A DNA stretch of 64,000 bases from Melanopsichium pennsylvanicum (lineage: Eukaryota > Basidiomycota > Ustilaginomycetes > Ustilaginales), in assembly GCA_900208305.1 (NCBI GenBank), contig OAPG01000015.1, positions 124,001 to 188,000 on the forward strand, given 5' to 3'. The position numbers and the translations under genes were made by a program. Of this stretch, positions 38,796 through 50,021 are shown in pieces (the stretch's first letter is position 1; each line of letters begins with the position of its first letter). Below the pieces are notes generated by a model. The model saw only the letters and a list, made by a program, of their open reading frames with translations, searched no databases and was not told the origin of the DNA.

Positions 38796-39261
38796 GAGTT
38801 GTTACAAATTCGACCCTTGCGCAGGGAATGCATGTACGATTGTATCGGGTCAAAATTTGGGTGGATCGAGAGATGAAAGCACCAAATACATATACCAATA
38901 CTGAGCACGTGAAGCTGAGAAGTCGAGATGATCAAGGTCGAGCCAACGTGTCAGACTGTTATCACTTTAACTTGAGACTGATTTGTTCCTCTGAGTCTCG
39001 GGGCACGGTTGAATCTTGGTGCATCTCTGCGGAGCGGTGCCGATATGGTTGACAGCGGTTTCAAAATCGCTTCTCGCCTTGGTGCTCGTTTGTCATCCAA
39101 TTCAGTTTGTCGCAGTCTCGTCTTGATGTGTATCTATTTGTCTTTGTGACCTACTCTATTCAGGAATGAGGGGATGGCGTGAACCAAGTGGATAGTGAGA
39201 CGACTGAAGCAAAGGCCGTCTTAGCGAGAGATGCGAGGGTTGCTGCATATTGCATTCAGTG

Positions 39262-39287
39262 TTTTTTTTTTTTTTTTTTTTTTTTTT
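39262..39287. repeat. Poly(T) tract, 26 nt
   Basis: Uninterrupted T run preceded by TTCAGTG. Confidence 0.97.
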
Positions 39288-40001
39288 GTCTTTATTGTTG
39301 CCACGTAGTAGACAAAGTGTGCTATAATTTTATGTACTTTACACTCTTCACTCTCCTGGCTTCAGTAATTTCTTCCACCTTAATTTCTGCTGAATTTCGA
39401 TGATGCTTGAAAAATTAGTCACCAGAACGAGAGTGATGCTAAGCGAGGCAATCTCATTTCCACCATCAAAAGCATGTCTTTTACTCCTGGGAGGAGACAA
39501 AGTGGGATGATTTCTACCCCTTTGCATCCATTCGTGCCTCCATTCCACTTTCTGCACTCTGAGTATAGCAGCCTTTGTACGATCTATTCCGAGCGAGGAC
39601 CGGTCGCATATAGTGTTCTTAGGGACGCGAACATAGATGCATGTCATCAAAGCGAGTTGAGCCCGTACACACAGACAGAGGCCCGGCTGTCTAGAAAACT
39701 TGTCGATCCGGCAAGGGAAGTGATTGTGTGGATACAAGCGCCCCTCAGTGCCTATAATTGCATTTGGAGAGAGTTTGAGCCTCGACCATCTCCTCCTATC
39801 GATGCAGATTGAAGATCAATTCTTTTTTTGGGAAAGAAGAAGTAGATCAAGGAGCAGAAAATCATTTTGATGAAAGACAAAGCGGGGTTTGGGAGAGAAG
39901 GCCGATGCGAGCCAAGCCAGAAACAAGGCGTGTGTGGAGCTTTCCAACCCAAATTCAGGTTTGGCTCAGCCCATGAGCCATATTTACATATTCTGTCAGT
40001 G

Positions 40002-40029
40002 TTTTTTTTTTTTTTTTTTTTTTTTTTTT
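40002..40029. repeat. Poly(T) tract, 28 nt
   Basis: Uninterrupted T run preceded by GTCAGTG, similar to the left flank of the T run 740 bp upstream. Confidence 0.97.
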
Positions 40030-40424
40030 GTTGCAGCCGTCAAAAATGTCGTCGAATGCTCGCTTTCATCCTCTTAGGTCCGAAGGCGTGTTTCTCCTGC
40101 TTCTTGACACCAAAAAAAGAAAATATAATGTACGGTATTTGGTCACGCTAATTTTTTTCCCCATTCCTGCCGATATCTGAGCTGTAGAGTACGCGCATTG
40201 GAACTCAAACCGCGTTTGCCCCTCACTTTGGCTTTACAGGCGTACTGCCCGTACATAAACAACTCAGCGATGAAGCCTCAAACAAACAAGGCTTAATTGC
40301 GTAACTATATCAGCGGCTCTTCGGCCTTTCCAAATGGTTCGTTAACTTACAGGCCGAGGAATCGAGAGAGGAGCAGGAAATATGCCAAGTTGTGATCGTC
40401 GCGTGCCGCTCGTTTATGGACGGA

Positions 40425-40430
<6 letters not shown>

Positions 40431-40455
<25 letters not shown>
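40431..40455. repeat. (CT)n microsatellite, short
   Basis: About 12 CT units in the gene-poor region. Confidence 0.95.
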
Positions 40456-40669
40456 ACAGACACCCAACCGATATCGGCTCTTTTTTCGCATGCCAACTCT
40501 ATTGAGCACCCTTTTTTGTACAAGACATGACATGATTTTGGCAATTTGCGCTTAATAACAGTACTGTTCTGCCGGTTGCCGTTATTCTCCTGATTCCTAG
40601 TTCCTGGAAAAAGGGTGCTCGCCTATCAGCGGTCACCTTGTTGGGAGCCTAATTCTTGAAACACAAATT

Positions 40670-40718
<49 letters not shown>
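40670..40718. repeat. (CAG)n trinucleotide repeat, about 16 units
   Basis: Perfect CAG/GCA repeat outside any recognised coding sequence. Confidence 0.97.
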
Positions 40719-42567
40719 TAGGGTGCCGCATCAATTCATCTGCCGTGTTTTTGTTCATTCTCCTTTTGGGGGTTTTTATTTTTGGAGGGCCCGCACTATT
40801 CGATGTAAATTAATGTAATGTATTCTCCAAACATGCATTACGACAGTCGCCAAGCATCGCTTCTTGGCACACCCAAGAATTCCATGTCTGCAGGGAGGAG
40901 GACCAACAGCTTGACGGATTGATTTCAATCGACTTCCTCTGTATGTTGATGGGAGAAGCAGATTTGTCCACTGTTGAGAGAAGCGACTTGACGGAGCCGG
41001 TAAGACAGTTTAACGAAACACTCTCAGGCATGTCCGCATACAGTACGGGGAGCCAGTTCAAGCCCAATTCGATGATGACAGAGACAAGAGGACACCGCTT
41101 AGCATTACTGCCGGCTTTTGGTTTGAAAAGGACGCGTAGCTCCGCCCTGGCTGCTTGCTCATCCTCTTTCCGTCTTTGAAACTCAGGTGATATATTGGAT
41201 ATTCCGCTCCCTCGAACTCTTCCCCCCTTTCACTGACTTCCGCCATAGAAAAAGTTGGCGATCGTCACACTTTGTTGTCCAACTCAGCTGATCGACATCC
41301 CCCACAACCCTGCTTTATCTCGCTTATCGACAGAGCACTCTCCCTTGTTTTGAACCCTTGCACTCCTCCCCTACTCTGAGCGTATCACCTCTACACAACT
41401 CCCACACACGCTTCGCTTATGCTATGGTCGAACGAAACACGAATATTAGCTCTTTCCACGGCAGCCACGCCTCGGAAAGCCACGTTGCGACTGCAAGACT
41501 ACCCTCCTCGGGCCGATCTCATGCGAGTAGAAACAATTCCTCGTCTTTTCTCTTTCTCTGACTTGACCTGTTCGGCTAAGATTGTTGACACTCCGCAGTC
41601 CCTACGGAAAGTCCAACACACTTGATCCTGTCTTCTTTGTCACTCGAACGTGCGCTGAGTTTTGAGTACAGGTATATTGTAATACTACAAACTAGCTGCG
41701 GTTGACCGCTTCGTCGCTTGCCGCGTCCTATTCATTCCTCGGCCTTTCCACACACTCCTACGAGCTACAATGCAATTCCGATCGAAGAGTTCCGCAAAGT
41801 TCAAACGAGTATGTCACATCCTGTAACATGAGCTCACTTCAAACATTGCCTACCGACCGCTTAGCTCTGCTTTTTCAGCATTTGATCCACAGGCGGATAC
41901 AGGCGGCCATTCCGTCGCAACTGAGCGACCAGAATACTCCTTTTGTCTTGGCCTACTCTTGGCTTCTGCTTTACGCTGTCGTTTCGACTCACAGCCCCTG
42001 CACGATGGCGTTGTGTTCGCGTGCAGGCCTCTTTGCGGAATGTTCTTGCATGCATAAGAAGAAGAATAAACTAAGATCGAGTCCCCGTGGAAGATACTTC
42101 CCCGACGTCTCCCGCAGCTGGCTACTCAGAACATCCGTGACCCTCACCTCCGTTCCGGCGTTTGGGTCGTGTTCGCGGGCAGACGGTGGATTGAGCGCTC
42201 GATGAAGATGTTGAAGACAACGGCCAATGTACACACTATGTGCCTACACACAGAATGCCAATGGGTCGATGCAAGCTGAACTCAGAGCACGATGTGAACA
42301 TCCTCCAAATGCGATTTCACTGCTTGTGTCATGCAAGTGGAGCAAGGAGCAAGGCTGCGAAGACTGGTGATAAATCCAAGACTTTTCGGCCTCTGGTCGC
42401 ACTTGCATGGGAGACAATGAAGCTGCATTGTCCTAATGGATGGAAGGGTCAATGTCATGTGTTTTGAGAGAGTGTGGCGAGAAAACTTATGGCAGCATCA
42501 GAGGTTGGGCCAGGGACAAGCTATCTGTGAGGTAGCAACGCTGCCTGTCTCCCTCACGTTGCAATGC

Positions 42568-42578
42568 CCCCTCCCCCT
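42568..42578. promoter_or_regulatory. Two CCCCT (STRE-like) elements
   Basis: CCCCT occurs twice in 11 bp, about 250 bp before the Rds1-like ATG. AGGGG/CCCCT is the stress response element of Msn2/4-type zinc fingers in yeasts, and Rds1 genes are known stress-responsive genes in fission yeast. Use in this fungus is inference. Confidence 0.35.
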
Positions 42579-42623
42579 TTGTATCTCGGCAAACATCCTC
42601 TTCTTCTGTTCCCATACCCTCCT

Positions 42624-42672
42624 ACGGAATAATAGAGCAAGTCCATAACTTCCCACGGATTAGTAGAGCAAG
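42624..42672. promoter_or_regulatory. Imperfect 18-bp direct repeat in Rds1-like promoter
   Basis: ACGGAATAATAGAGCAAG (42624-42641) and ACGGATTAGTAGAGCAAG (42655-42672) differ at two positions and start 31 bp apart, about three helical turns. They lie 150-200 bp before the ATG and look like a duplicated protein-binding site. Confidence 0.45.
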
Positions 42673-42824
42673 ATACTCGGCCATACCTGACATCTTGACC
42701 CTCAATCCGTACTTAAAGGACCCACTTCCGTGTATCTGCCCAAGTCTTTTTCCTCATTAAACAATCTTCTCACACCCAACTACCCTTACCCCCTCACAAC
42801 TTCCAACCCCTATCAAAAATCAAA

Positions 42825-43736
42825 ATGCTTACCAAGTACGCCATCCTCGCAGCCACCGCTGCCGCCGCCGTCACCGCCGCCCCTGCCCTTGTTCAGAAGC
42901 GTGCTGCCGCTGGCCAGGCTGACATTGACACCGTCATCCTCAACTACGCCCTCACCCTTGAACACCTCGAGAACGCATTCTACCATGACTCGCTCGCCAC
43001 CTATGATGCTGAGGCCTTTCGCTCAGCCGGCTATCCCGACTGGGTTCGCCAGCGATTCATCGAGATCGGCGGCCACGAGAAGGCCCACGTCGACTTCTTG
43101 ACCAAGGTCCTCGGTGACGCTGCCACCAAGGAGTGCACTTACGACTTCGGTGTTACCGATGTCAAGACCTTCATTGCAACCTCTCAGCTCCTCGAAGGTG
43201 TCGGAGAGTCTGCCTACCTTGGTGCTGCGCAGAACATCACTGCTCCAGGAACCCTGACGGCGGCTGGATCCATTTTGACAGTCGAATCCCGTCATGCAGG
43301 CTGGGTTTCTTCCTCTGTTCTCAAAGGAGACGGTTTCCCTCGTGAAACCTCCACCCCTCTCAACTTTAACCAGACCTACTCGCTCGCTGCTCCCCTTATT
43401 AAGAGCTGCCCTGACACCAACCCCGCTCTACCCGTCAAGGCTTTCCCTGCTGCCACTGTCTCTGGTGAATTTGGCGCTGGTAAGACTATTACTGTCTCTG
43501 GTGACGGTGTTCAGTCGGGTCAGTACGCTGCTTTCCTTGCTGGTCTTCAGGTCCTGTATGCCCCCATCGGTGACGGCAACACCGTTACCGTCCCCGAGGG
43601 TGTTGGTTACGGTCGTATCTACTTGATCGTCTCTAAGGTCAACAACTCGATTGCTGACGACAACGTCGTCGCTGGCCCCGCCGTCATCCAAGCCCCCTTG
43701 AGCCCTAGCAAGGCTGCTCAGATCTACTCGCAGTAA
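42825..43736 (+). CDS. Secreted ferritin-like Rds1-type protein
   Basis: Resembles fission yeast Rds1, a starvation- and stress-induced protein with a ferritin-like fold (Ferritin_2 family) of unknown chemistry. The product is 303 aa. Residues 1 to about 19 form an Ala-rich signal peptide, and a Kex2-type Lys-Arg site is at 25-26, so the mature chain likely starts AAAGQ. The four-helix ferritin-like part covers about 30-180, with candidate metal ligands in LEHLENAFY, GGHEKAH and VESRHAGW (Glu and ExxH patterns). The C-terminal 110 residues look beta-rich. Very strong C-biased codon use and a compact promoter suggest high expression. It is convergent with the MAPEG gene. Metal binding is not proven by sequence. 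Confidence 0.88.
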   Translation: MLTKYAILAATAAAAVTAAPALVQKRAAAGQADIDTVILNYALTLEHLENAFYHDSLATYDAEAFRSAGYPDWVRQRFIEIGGHEKAHVDFLTKVLGDAATKECTYDFGVTDVKTFIATSQLLEGVGESAYLGAAQNITAPGTLTAAGSILTVESRHAGWVSSSVLKGDGFPRETSTPLNFNQTYSLAAPLIKSCPDTNPALPVKAFPAATVSGEFGAGKTITVSGDGVQSGQYAAFLAGLQVLYAPIGDGNTVTVPEGVGYGRIYLIVSKVNNSIADDNVVAGPAVIQAPLSPSKAAQIYSQ

Positions 43737-44204
43737 ACAACCCATTTGCGGTCCTAATTCAATCTGTCCTCTCACCACATACAATCATTTAATCTTTCGC
43801 ACTTCATTATATGGGAGATTTGGGAAGGAAGGAAGTTGGAGCTTTTATTTTTTCGTTCCCTCTACTCTCTCCGTTTATATCACAAAGCCAACCCCAATGA
43901 CAGGCTGGCTTTTGTTTATTTTTATAATTGTTGATCTCTCTTAATTCGAACAATGTTTTTCATCACATCACAATATCAAATTGTCTGAGAGTTGTGTGCT
44001 GTGTATATAACATACATTTTGAGACGATCAATATCATGGCAAATAAATTTCATGTATTTAAATTTGTTGTGGCAAATCAAAAAAGTTCTGCAAGTTGTGA
44101 TTGATAAATACGTTTGCTTTGGATGCACTCTGAATGATGAGCAGGAATGGAAAGGAAGGGCATCATCACCCCAGAACTCACCATCTCAAGCATCAGATCT
44201 CGAT
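43737..44204. other. Convergent 3' region, Rds1-like / MAPEG
   Basis: A 468-bp terminal region, A/T-rich in its second half; no gene seen. Confidence 0.6.
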
Positions 44205-44603
44205 TCAGATGCCAAAACTGACGTCTGGAGAAGCGCCAAAGATTGTGAAGCAAGTATAAGTTGCTAGGACGAGCAAGCCTAGGAAGCTCAAACCGCTCAA
44301 AATGGCACCAAACGCCCTGTTGCTAGGCGTACCCGAGTAGTATCCAATTGCGTAAGGGATGCGGGAGAGAACCCAAGTGGCCGAAATGGCTGCGGTGAGT
44401 TTGGGGAAAAAGAGGCCGTTGAAGAGTGTCAAGAAGACGAAACTGGTGAGGAATTCGAGGGTGTTCTGGTGAACACGTTGTGCACAGCTGTGTGTTTTGG
44501 GAATTGGTGATGACGAGAAAAGATTCGATGTGGATGTTGCGAACAAGATGAAAGGAATGTGAGGTTGTTGAGCGTCAGCAAACGAGCATAAACAAAGCAA
44601 AGT

Positions 44604-44689
<86 letters not shown>

Positions 44690-44986
44690 CGAAAAAGAGA
44701 GCAACAGTGAAAGTACTTACTTGAACAGGTGCGCATCGTGATTCTTCTCGGCAATGGCCTTTTCAGCATAAAGGTAGGGGTAGGGAACCTGAGCAGCCTT
44801 CCTGGCACTGCCTACCTTGACACCCATGAAGAACGTGACCCAGATGGAGCTCACCACGCAGGATACGACATAGCCGTATCCAACAGGGAGGTAAAACCCC
44901 TGGACGGTGGTAGGTTTGGGAGCGAGGAAGTGGTAGAAAGCCGGGAAGGATGCGGCGAGCGCGGGGAGGGCGACGCTTTTGGACAT
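44205..44986 (-). CDS. MAPEG-family protein, microsomal glutathione S-transferase 3-like
   Basis: Predicted integral membrane enzyme of the ER or mitochondrial outer membrane that uses glutathione against lipid peroxides or electrophiles (MGST3 type). Exons are 44721-44986 and 44205-44487, joined across intron 44488-44720 (GTAAGT donor, CACACAG acceptor), giving 182 aa. The splice restores the family motif FNCAQRVHQNTLEF across the junction, which strongly supports the model. About four hydrophobic helices are present, including the YGYVVSCVVSSIWVTFF segment and the LSFLGLLVLATY segment. It is somewhat longer than human MGST3 (152 aa). The 233-nt intron contains a long AG/CT microsatellite. 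A TATATAAA box lies about 105 bp upstream of the start. Confidence 0.9.
44605..44687. repeat. (AG)n microsatellite inside MAPEG intron
   Basis: About 40 AG units (CT on the transcribed strand) fill a third of the intron between donor and acceptor. Confidence 0.97.
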
Positions 44987-46919
44987 GGTGTTTGTTGTTC
45001 GTTGTCGAAGATCTGCTGGGGCAAAGCGAAATGCAAATCAGAGTTTCGTCTGTCGAGGGTAAACTATGTGTGAGAAAAAGATTCGGGGTGTTTATATAGA
45101 TGGATTGACCAGAAAGAGAGGGAGGAGGGGATGATGACGACGCTTGTTGGTGGAAACTTCTCAGACCGGCTTTTTTGGATTGCAAGGTCGCCGACGTTGA
45201 GCCGAGAGCTGTCACAAAGAAGCTCTGTGGTCTGTGCCTGACGAGTGTGAGTATGTCTTTTGATGTCATATCACACTGTGACATCAATTCATCCCGATTT
45301 GTATCAAAAAGTTCAGCCGATCCACTCAAAATGGCTTGCCGATGAAGAGGATGGTTCGATGACACGTGACCAACCGAATTTGAATAGCACCTTACTGTGG
45401 CTGGCCCGTGCAGATTTGTTAATCAGCTTGTACGACCTGGCCAACCAAAATTTTGTATCAGCATCTATCATACACTATTGGAAGAAATGCATCAATTGCG
45501 GCGGTAGACGAATGCAAGGTCGTAGCCAGATCAGCTTGCTACCTGCCTGCGTGTCAAGGCACAGCTGACTCTTGTACAAGTGGCCTAATCTTTTGTGTAG
45601 TGACGAAGCTCGCATCCGTCAAAGAAGGGCCTCCGCCTCGCTTCGTGAGATACCTGTCGCACACACGTCCTGCCCGCTTGCATAGCTTGTGTTTTCGCGA
45701 GCAGGTGCGAACAAAGGATGTGGCATGCCGAACGAGATTTTGACAACTTCGTCCGAGTAACAGGCCGCACAATTCCATTCCAAATTTCTTGATCAACACT
45801 TTGAAAAGGTTCGAGGGTTGTCTAGCATGTCGAGGACAGGTACAGAATAAGGTCTCTGGCGAGCAGCTCGTTATAGTTCACGCCGCTGCTTCAAGCAAAT
45901 TGACAAGACACGCTTGGTCCTTGTTCATACGCGAAACGACATGTGGTTCGCAGCACAGACCTCTGAGAAGGCGTGAATCTCCTGACGTTTGCATCGATGC
46001 GTGGCATCCGTACGCAAGGTGGCTTTCCAAACACGGGAGAGAGTGCTGGCATGGTACACACGCAGCTTGAAGCGTGCGTCTAGGATAGTAGTCAACTACA
46101 GTGATTTTAATTTACTGTATGTGGTGCGAAGTTTCTGCTGTGGCTATCATGGACCCTGCATTAAAATTCCAAGCCTGCCTTGGCCAAGTCGCCTTTCGCT
46201 GTGAGTGCGAGAGTGTGTTTTCTATATTCGCATTCCATACTGCTCTTGACCTTACACGCACATCGCCCTTGTGAACTGTCGCATCAATGCACATGGCTCT
46301 TGTCCGACCCCGTTCGCTTGGCACACAACCGGATACTGGATGGTTTTGCGTCCGGACACCCCGCTGACGTGCCCTTTAATCCATCCTGAACATATAGTGC
46401 ATGCTCTCCATCTCACATCTACCCCGCATCACTCCCTCCCTACCCTATCATCAACGACACAAGAGAATCGCTGCGTTCTCCTTGCCTAATCGTGGTTTTC
46501 GGGTTTGATAGGCGCTCGCAGCTGCAACCCTATGCATGCCTATATGGTGCTGGAAGGTTGTCAAATTCAACAGCTTTGCTCGCCTTCTCAGATCCACGTT
46601 CTCGGTGCCGTATGGACAGCCTTTCTACCTTTCCGGATGAGTAACCTAGATGCAAGCCAAACCTCGAGATAAGCTGCTACATGGCTTGTGAAGAAAATCT
46701 GCTCCTTCTCATCACGTTTCAATTTGTACCTACGTACCCGGCATCGTCGACTCTCTACCTTGGATCTTCCTTAGACGACCTGTTCTATTTGTAAAATTTA
46801 CTGGATACATAGACTAGACCAGACTTAACTGGACTTGATAGCAAGCCAGTGCCACATCTGTACTGAGACTCATTCCGTCCCGATTCTACTACATAGGGAT
46901 CATTGCACAAACTCCAAAC
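44987..46919. other. 1.9-kb divergent intergenic region
   Basis: No gene is supported. The left end holds the MAPEG promoter. AATTTACTGTATG near 46109 and AAATTTACTGGATAC near 46794 are further copies of the motif recurring between genes. Confidence 0.5.
45091..45098 (-). promoter_or_regulatory. TATA box of the MAPEG gene
   Basis: TATATAAA on the minus strand, about 105 bp before the ATG at 44986. Confidence 0.5.
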
Positions 46920-49556
46920 ATGGTCTGCTTCCGCGGCAGTCTGGCCCCAACCCCCACGGTTCGCCGTATCCGCTCTATTTGCACAACTATCTCACTCTAC
47001 ATCGAAGCCTTCTTGTGCCATCTTCATACCCTATTCTATTTCTTCTTCTTTCACACTTATACACCAGCCTCTCGGGCTCGGTGTGACTCTTCGAAAGGGT
47101 CAGCCGTTGTGGTGTATGCTCCTCATAACGACGCTGTGGCTCGCTATCTTGCTCTGCGACTGTCTTCCGGCTCTCCTTCGAGCTTTGCACTCAAGCATGT
47201 CGGGCCCACGAAACGTAACCCTCGCGCACCGTACACGTGCTTCGTGTTGCATGCCGATCCAGATCAATTCTCCATCACCGTCGCACAGTGGGCGGCCAAG
47301 AAGGCGCGAATCGAAAAAGCTCTGCTCAAGCAACGCGCCAGTGGAAGGTCTTCTGCTTCAGACAACTCTAGCAGTCCTTCCTCTCCGACATCAACAGGAA
47401 ACACATACGACGCCGAATCGAACAGAGGCGATGGCAGCGAGCACGACTTTGATCCTTCCTCCCCCGCCCCAACCACCGCATCCTTCGCCGCCGCTGCCAA
47501 TCCAACAAATCCTAGTGCAGATGGGGGAGACGAGACCCCGCGACCCAACAAATCGCGCTCTAGACCGTCCCGCATCCAGCTTGGCACACTCCGACGCAGG
47601 TCTCGAAGCTGGTCCACATGGACAACACCCGACCTGTTCGGATATGGTAAAGATATGCTTAAAGGTTGGATGCCCGGTCAGACTGGGCCGAAAACAACTC
47701 CTTCTGGGTCCATCATTCCAATGATGGTTGACGTTCAGACGGCGGATGGACTGGCTATGATCAACTCTACCATCTCAGCTTACTGCAGCTCGCACGATTT
47801 ATTGTTGAGCGGGATCATCCTAATCCCGTCTGTGCTGTGTCCGAGGAACGTGCCACTCACGAGAAATGCCGCAGCCTTAGGTTCGAGGATGGAGATACCA
47901 AAGACTCCCAGTAGCGCTTATAGCGACTTGGATCCTTTTACGCTTTGCAATCGCGATGTGTGGGGTGACGTTCGGCCATGGTCGGCTGGTAGAAGTGCTG
48001 CTGGATCGAGTGGAAGTGGGCATGGTGGACCGCGAGATCCGTTCGGGCTTGCTCCACCTTTCAAAGAGGCTTCGATCGGGTTGGAGGCGTCCGTGGAAAG
48101 TTTGTCTTTGTCCATGTTTAATGCGCATGCGTCACCACCATTGTCACCATCCAGCGCGAGGATTGTGAGGGCACATGATGATGAACAGGCAGCACTACAC
48201 AGTGCACTCGCCACCGATGTTGTGCAGAGTAAAGCTTTGATCAATGTCCTTTTCCCGGCTCTCAAGAGGGATGGGGGAAGGATTTTGGGGTTGGTACCCG
48301 GTGGTCAAGGACCGGATTTACCACAGGATCCGGATACGCTTTCGCTCCAGTCGATTCCACCTCGGGATGGTGCTAATGGCAAGTCACGCGACCGCTCGCT
48401 CAGCTCTGCCTCTTCACACGGTCTTCCAGATCAGCGTGGTAACACAGCAGAAAACACGGCCATCCTTCGCACTTGGCCAACACCTGTAGTGAATACAGTG
48501 CGAGAGGCTCTTCGTACGCAATACCGCGAGCTCGACCTGGAATATCGTCGTAGAGGCGGTGAAAAGAAACAGGTGTATGTCTCGATGATCGAGACCAATC
48601 CTCTGATCAAGTTGCCGCAGACTCGACTGAAAAAGGTGGTCAAGTGGAACGAGAGCGTGAGGTACTTTGCTCATCATGGAAGGAAAAGGAGATGGTGGAG
48701 GCTGAGGGATTGGATTGATATCGGTGGTTTGTTGGAAAGACTACCTTTTGTCGGGAGATTCGGGAGGTTGAGCGATGAAGGAGAGGGAGGTGAGCGAGGC
48801 ACGAGAGGGGCCAGAAGGGGCGAGAGCAGGTATGAGATTTACATTCCTGTCGAATTGAGGCCCTTCTTAAGAGGTTGGTCGAGGCCTTTTACCGAAGTGG
48901 ATGAAGGAGGTTGCGATGGGGTCACTTCTGCACCAATGACGGTAAGAGCGTTGAGGAGAGTAGTGAGAGTGTTCAGATGGGTGGAATTGTGTTTGGTGCC
49001 TTGGGACGATCTGGCAGAGCATGTTGCAGCAGTAAGCTACCCTATTGCACTGGATTCTTCCTGCCCACCCACTCCGGGCCCTTCACAATCATTGCTTCAC
49101 CCATACACCGTTTCTTCTAACCACGCCTCATCCCAAAATCAACCCTATCAAGCATCGTCCCGCCCAACTCTGCCGCGTCAACACCCCAAACTGCATCCGT
49201 CATTGCTCTTTGGTGATTCTGCAAATGACTGTTTGAACGACACACCGGATTTCCCCTTCTCGACCGCCTCGTCAGGTCCAGCATATACAATGCTCAATGT
49301 CAAAAATCCGATCACCGGGTCGGCAATACGTGTAGCCAGGACCTATCCAAAGGAGCTGACGCATCAAGATCCAATTCCATTGTTCGAGGCCATCAGATGT
49401 GGTTTGACGAGCTATCATCCCAGGGCAGTATACTATCCAGCTTTGTCAGCTTGGATTTCAGCATTTGTGCATTCCCTCGCACCATGGATCCAAGTGGACC
49501 TGAAGGCGTTGTTGGCAGGATTCTTGCTCAAATACGCTGTCCAACATGTGGCCTGA
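46920..49556 (+). CDS. DUF1776/SDR-like protein of unknown function
   Basis: The single frame of 878 aa has features of the fungal DUF1776 group, which has a Rossmann, short-chain dehydrogenase-like core. A strand-like VVVYAP segment at about 60 is followed by a helix, then PMMVDVQTADG (about 263), SGIILIPS, and a long helix leading into ALINVLFPALKRDGGRILGLV (about 440). This spacing recalls SDR strands 1, 3, 4 and 5, but no Gly-rich cofactor motif or YxxxK catalytic pair is clear, so catalysis is doubtful. A hydrophobic stretch at about 24-48 could be a membrane anchor. Low-complexity inserts occur at about 130-230, 350-400 and 710-780. The C-terminus is hydrophobic. The family call is tentative. 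Confidence 0.55.
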   Translation: MVCFRGSLAPTPTVRRIRSICTTISLYIEAFLCHLHTLFYFFFFHTYTPASRARCDSSKGSAVVVYAPHNDAVARYLALRLSSGSPSSFALKHVGPTKRNPRAPYTCFVLHADPDQFSITVAQWAAKKARIEKALLKQRASGRSSASDNSSSPSSPTSTGNTYDAESNRGDGSEHDFDPSSPAPTTASFAAAANPTNPSADGGDETPRPNKSRSRPSRIQLGTLRRRSRSWSTWTTPDLFGYGKDMLKGWMPGQTGPKTTPSGSIIPMMVDVQTADGLAMINSTISAYCSSHDLLLSGIILIPSVLCPRNVPLTRNAAALGSRMEIPKTPSSAYSDLDPFTLCNRDVWGDVRPWSAGRSAAGSSGSGHGGPRDPFGLAPPFKEASIGLEASVESLSLSMFNAHASPPLSPSSARIVRAHDDEQAALHSALATDVVQSKALINVLFPALKRDGGRILGLVPGGQGPDLPQDPDTLSLQSIPPRDGANGKSRDRSLSSASSHGLPDQRGNTAENTAILRTWPTPVVNTVREALRTQYRELDLEYRRRGGEKKQVYVSMIETNPLIKLPQTRLKKVVKWNESVRYFAHHGRKRRWWRLRDWIDIGGLLERLPFVGRFGRLSDEGEGGERGTRGARRGESRYEIYIPVELRPFLRGWSRPFTEVDEGGCDGVTSAPMTVRALRRVVRVFRWVELCLVPWDDLAEHVAAVSYPIALDSSCPPTPGPSQSLLHPYTVSSNHASSQNQPYQASSRPTLPRQHPKLHPSLLFGDSANDCLNDTPDFPFSTASSGPAYTMLNVKNPITGSAIRVARTYPKELTHQDPIPLFEAIRCGLTSYHPRAVYYPALSAWISAFVHSLAPWIQVDLKALLAGFLLKYAVQHVA

Positions 49557-50021
49557 TTTGATAAAAACATTCTTTGTTGGCCCATCTAACTTGGACGTAC
49601 GCGGATCAGGATTATCCAATAATGTTGACTTTCACTGGATTGCTGACGTGGCTGTTGATCTGCCGCCCCCGTTTGACTTGTGCTCTCAATTGAGACACTC
49701 TTAACTTACGTGCCCTATGATTTCAGCTTGAAAAACAACAGATAGTCTTGGCGTGGTGATTGACCGAACGCCAAAGAGAATCTCATGCATGCTGTCAGAG
49801 AGGCCAACCAGGATCAGATGGAAGATCCACGGAAGCTAGTCAAGATGATAGGAGGTCTTGTGGCCGATGTAGAACCGGTAAATTTTCGATTTCATGCACG
49901 AAAGGGATGAGAGGTGAGCAGACTAAAAACAATAGAATAAACTGACGGAGAGACTATTCCTTCATCTTTTAGCAGGAAAGATTCCTGCGCACGTTGCCAT
50001 TTTGCGAGAGCACGGAAGCTC
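49557..50021. other. Convergent 3' region, DUF1776-like / eIF5
   Basis: 465 bp between two convergent stop codons; nothing recognised. Confidence 0.6.

Larger units (their letters stand above)
38796..42824. other. 4.0-kb gene-poor region between CUL4 and the Rds1-like gene
   Basis: No gene is supported. Open frames up to 167 aa lack known domains, have poor codon use and appear on both strands. The region carries two poly(T) tracts, a CT tract, a CAG tract and, next to the Rds1-like gene, repeated promoter motifs. It is the longest empty stretch in the window. Confidence 0.55.

Noticed and set aside
41702..42205. 167-aa open frame in the gene-poor region
   Set aside because: No domain, no signal of coding bias, and no splice continuation found.
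46903..47724. 273-aa open frame overlapping the DUF1776-like gene
   Set aside because: Alternative frame of a longer gene with better codon bias and domain-like structure.
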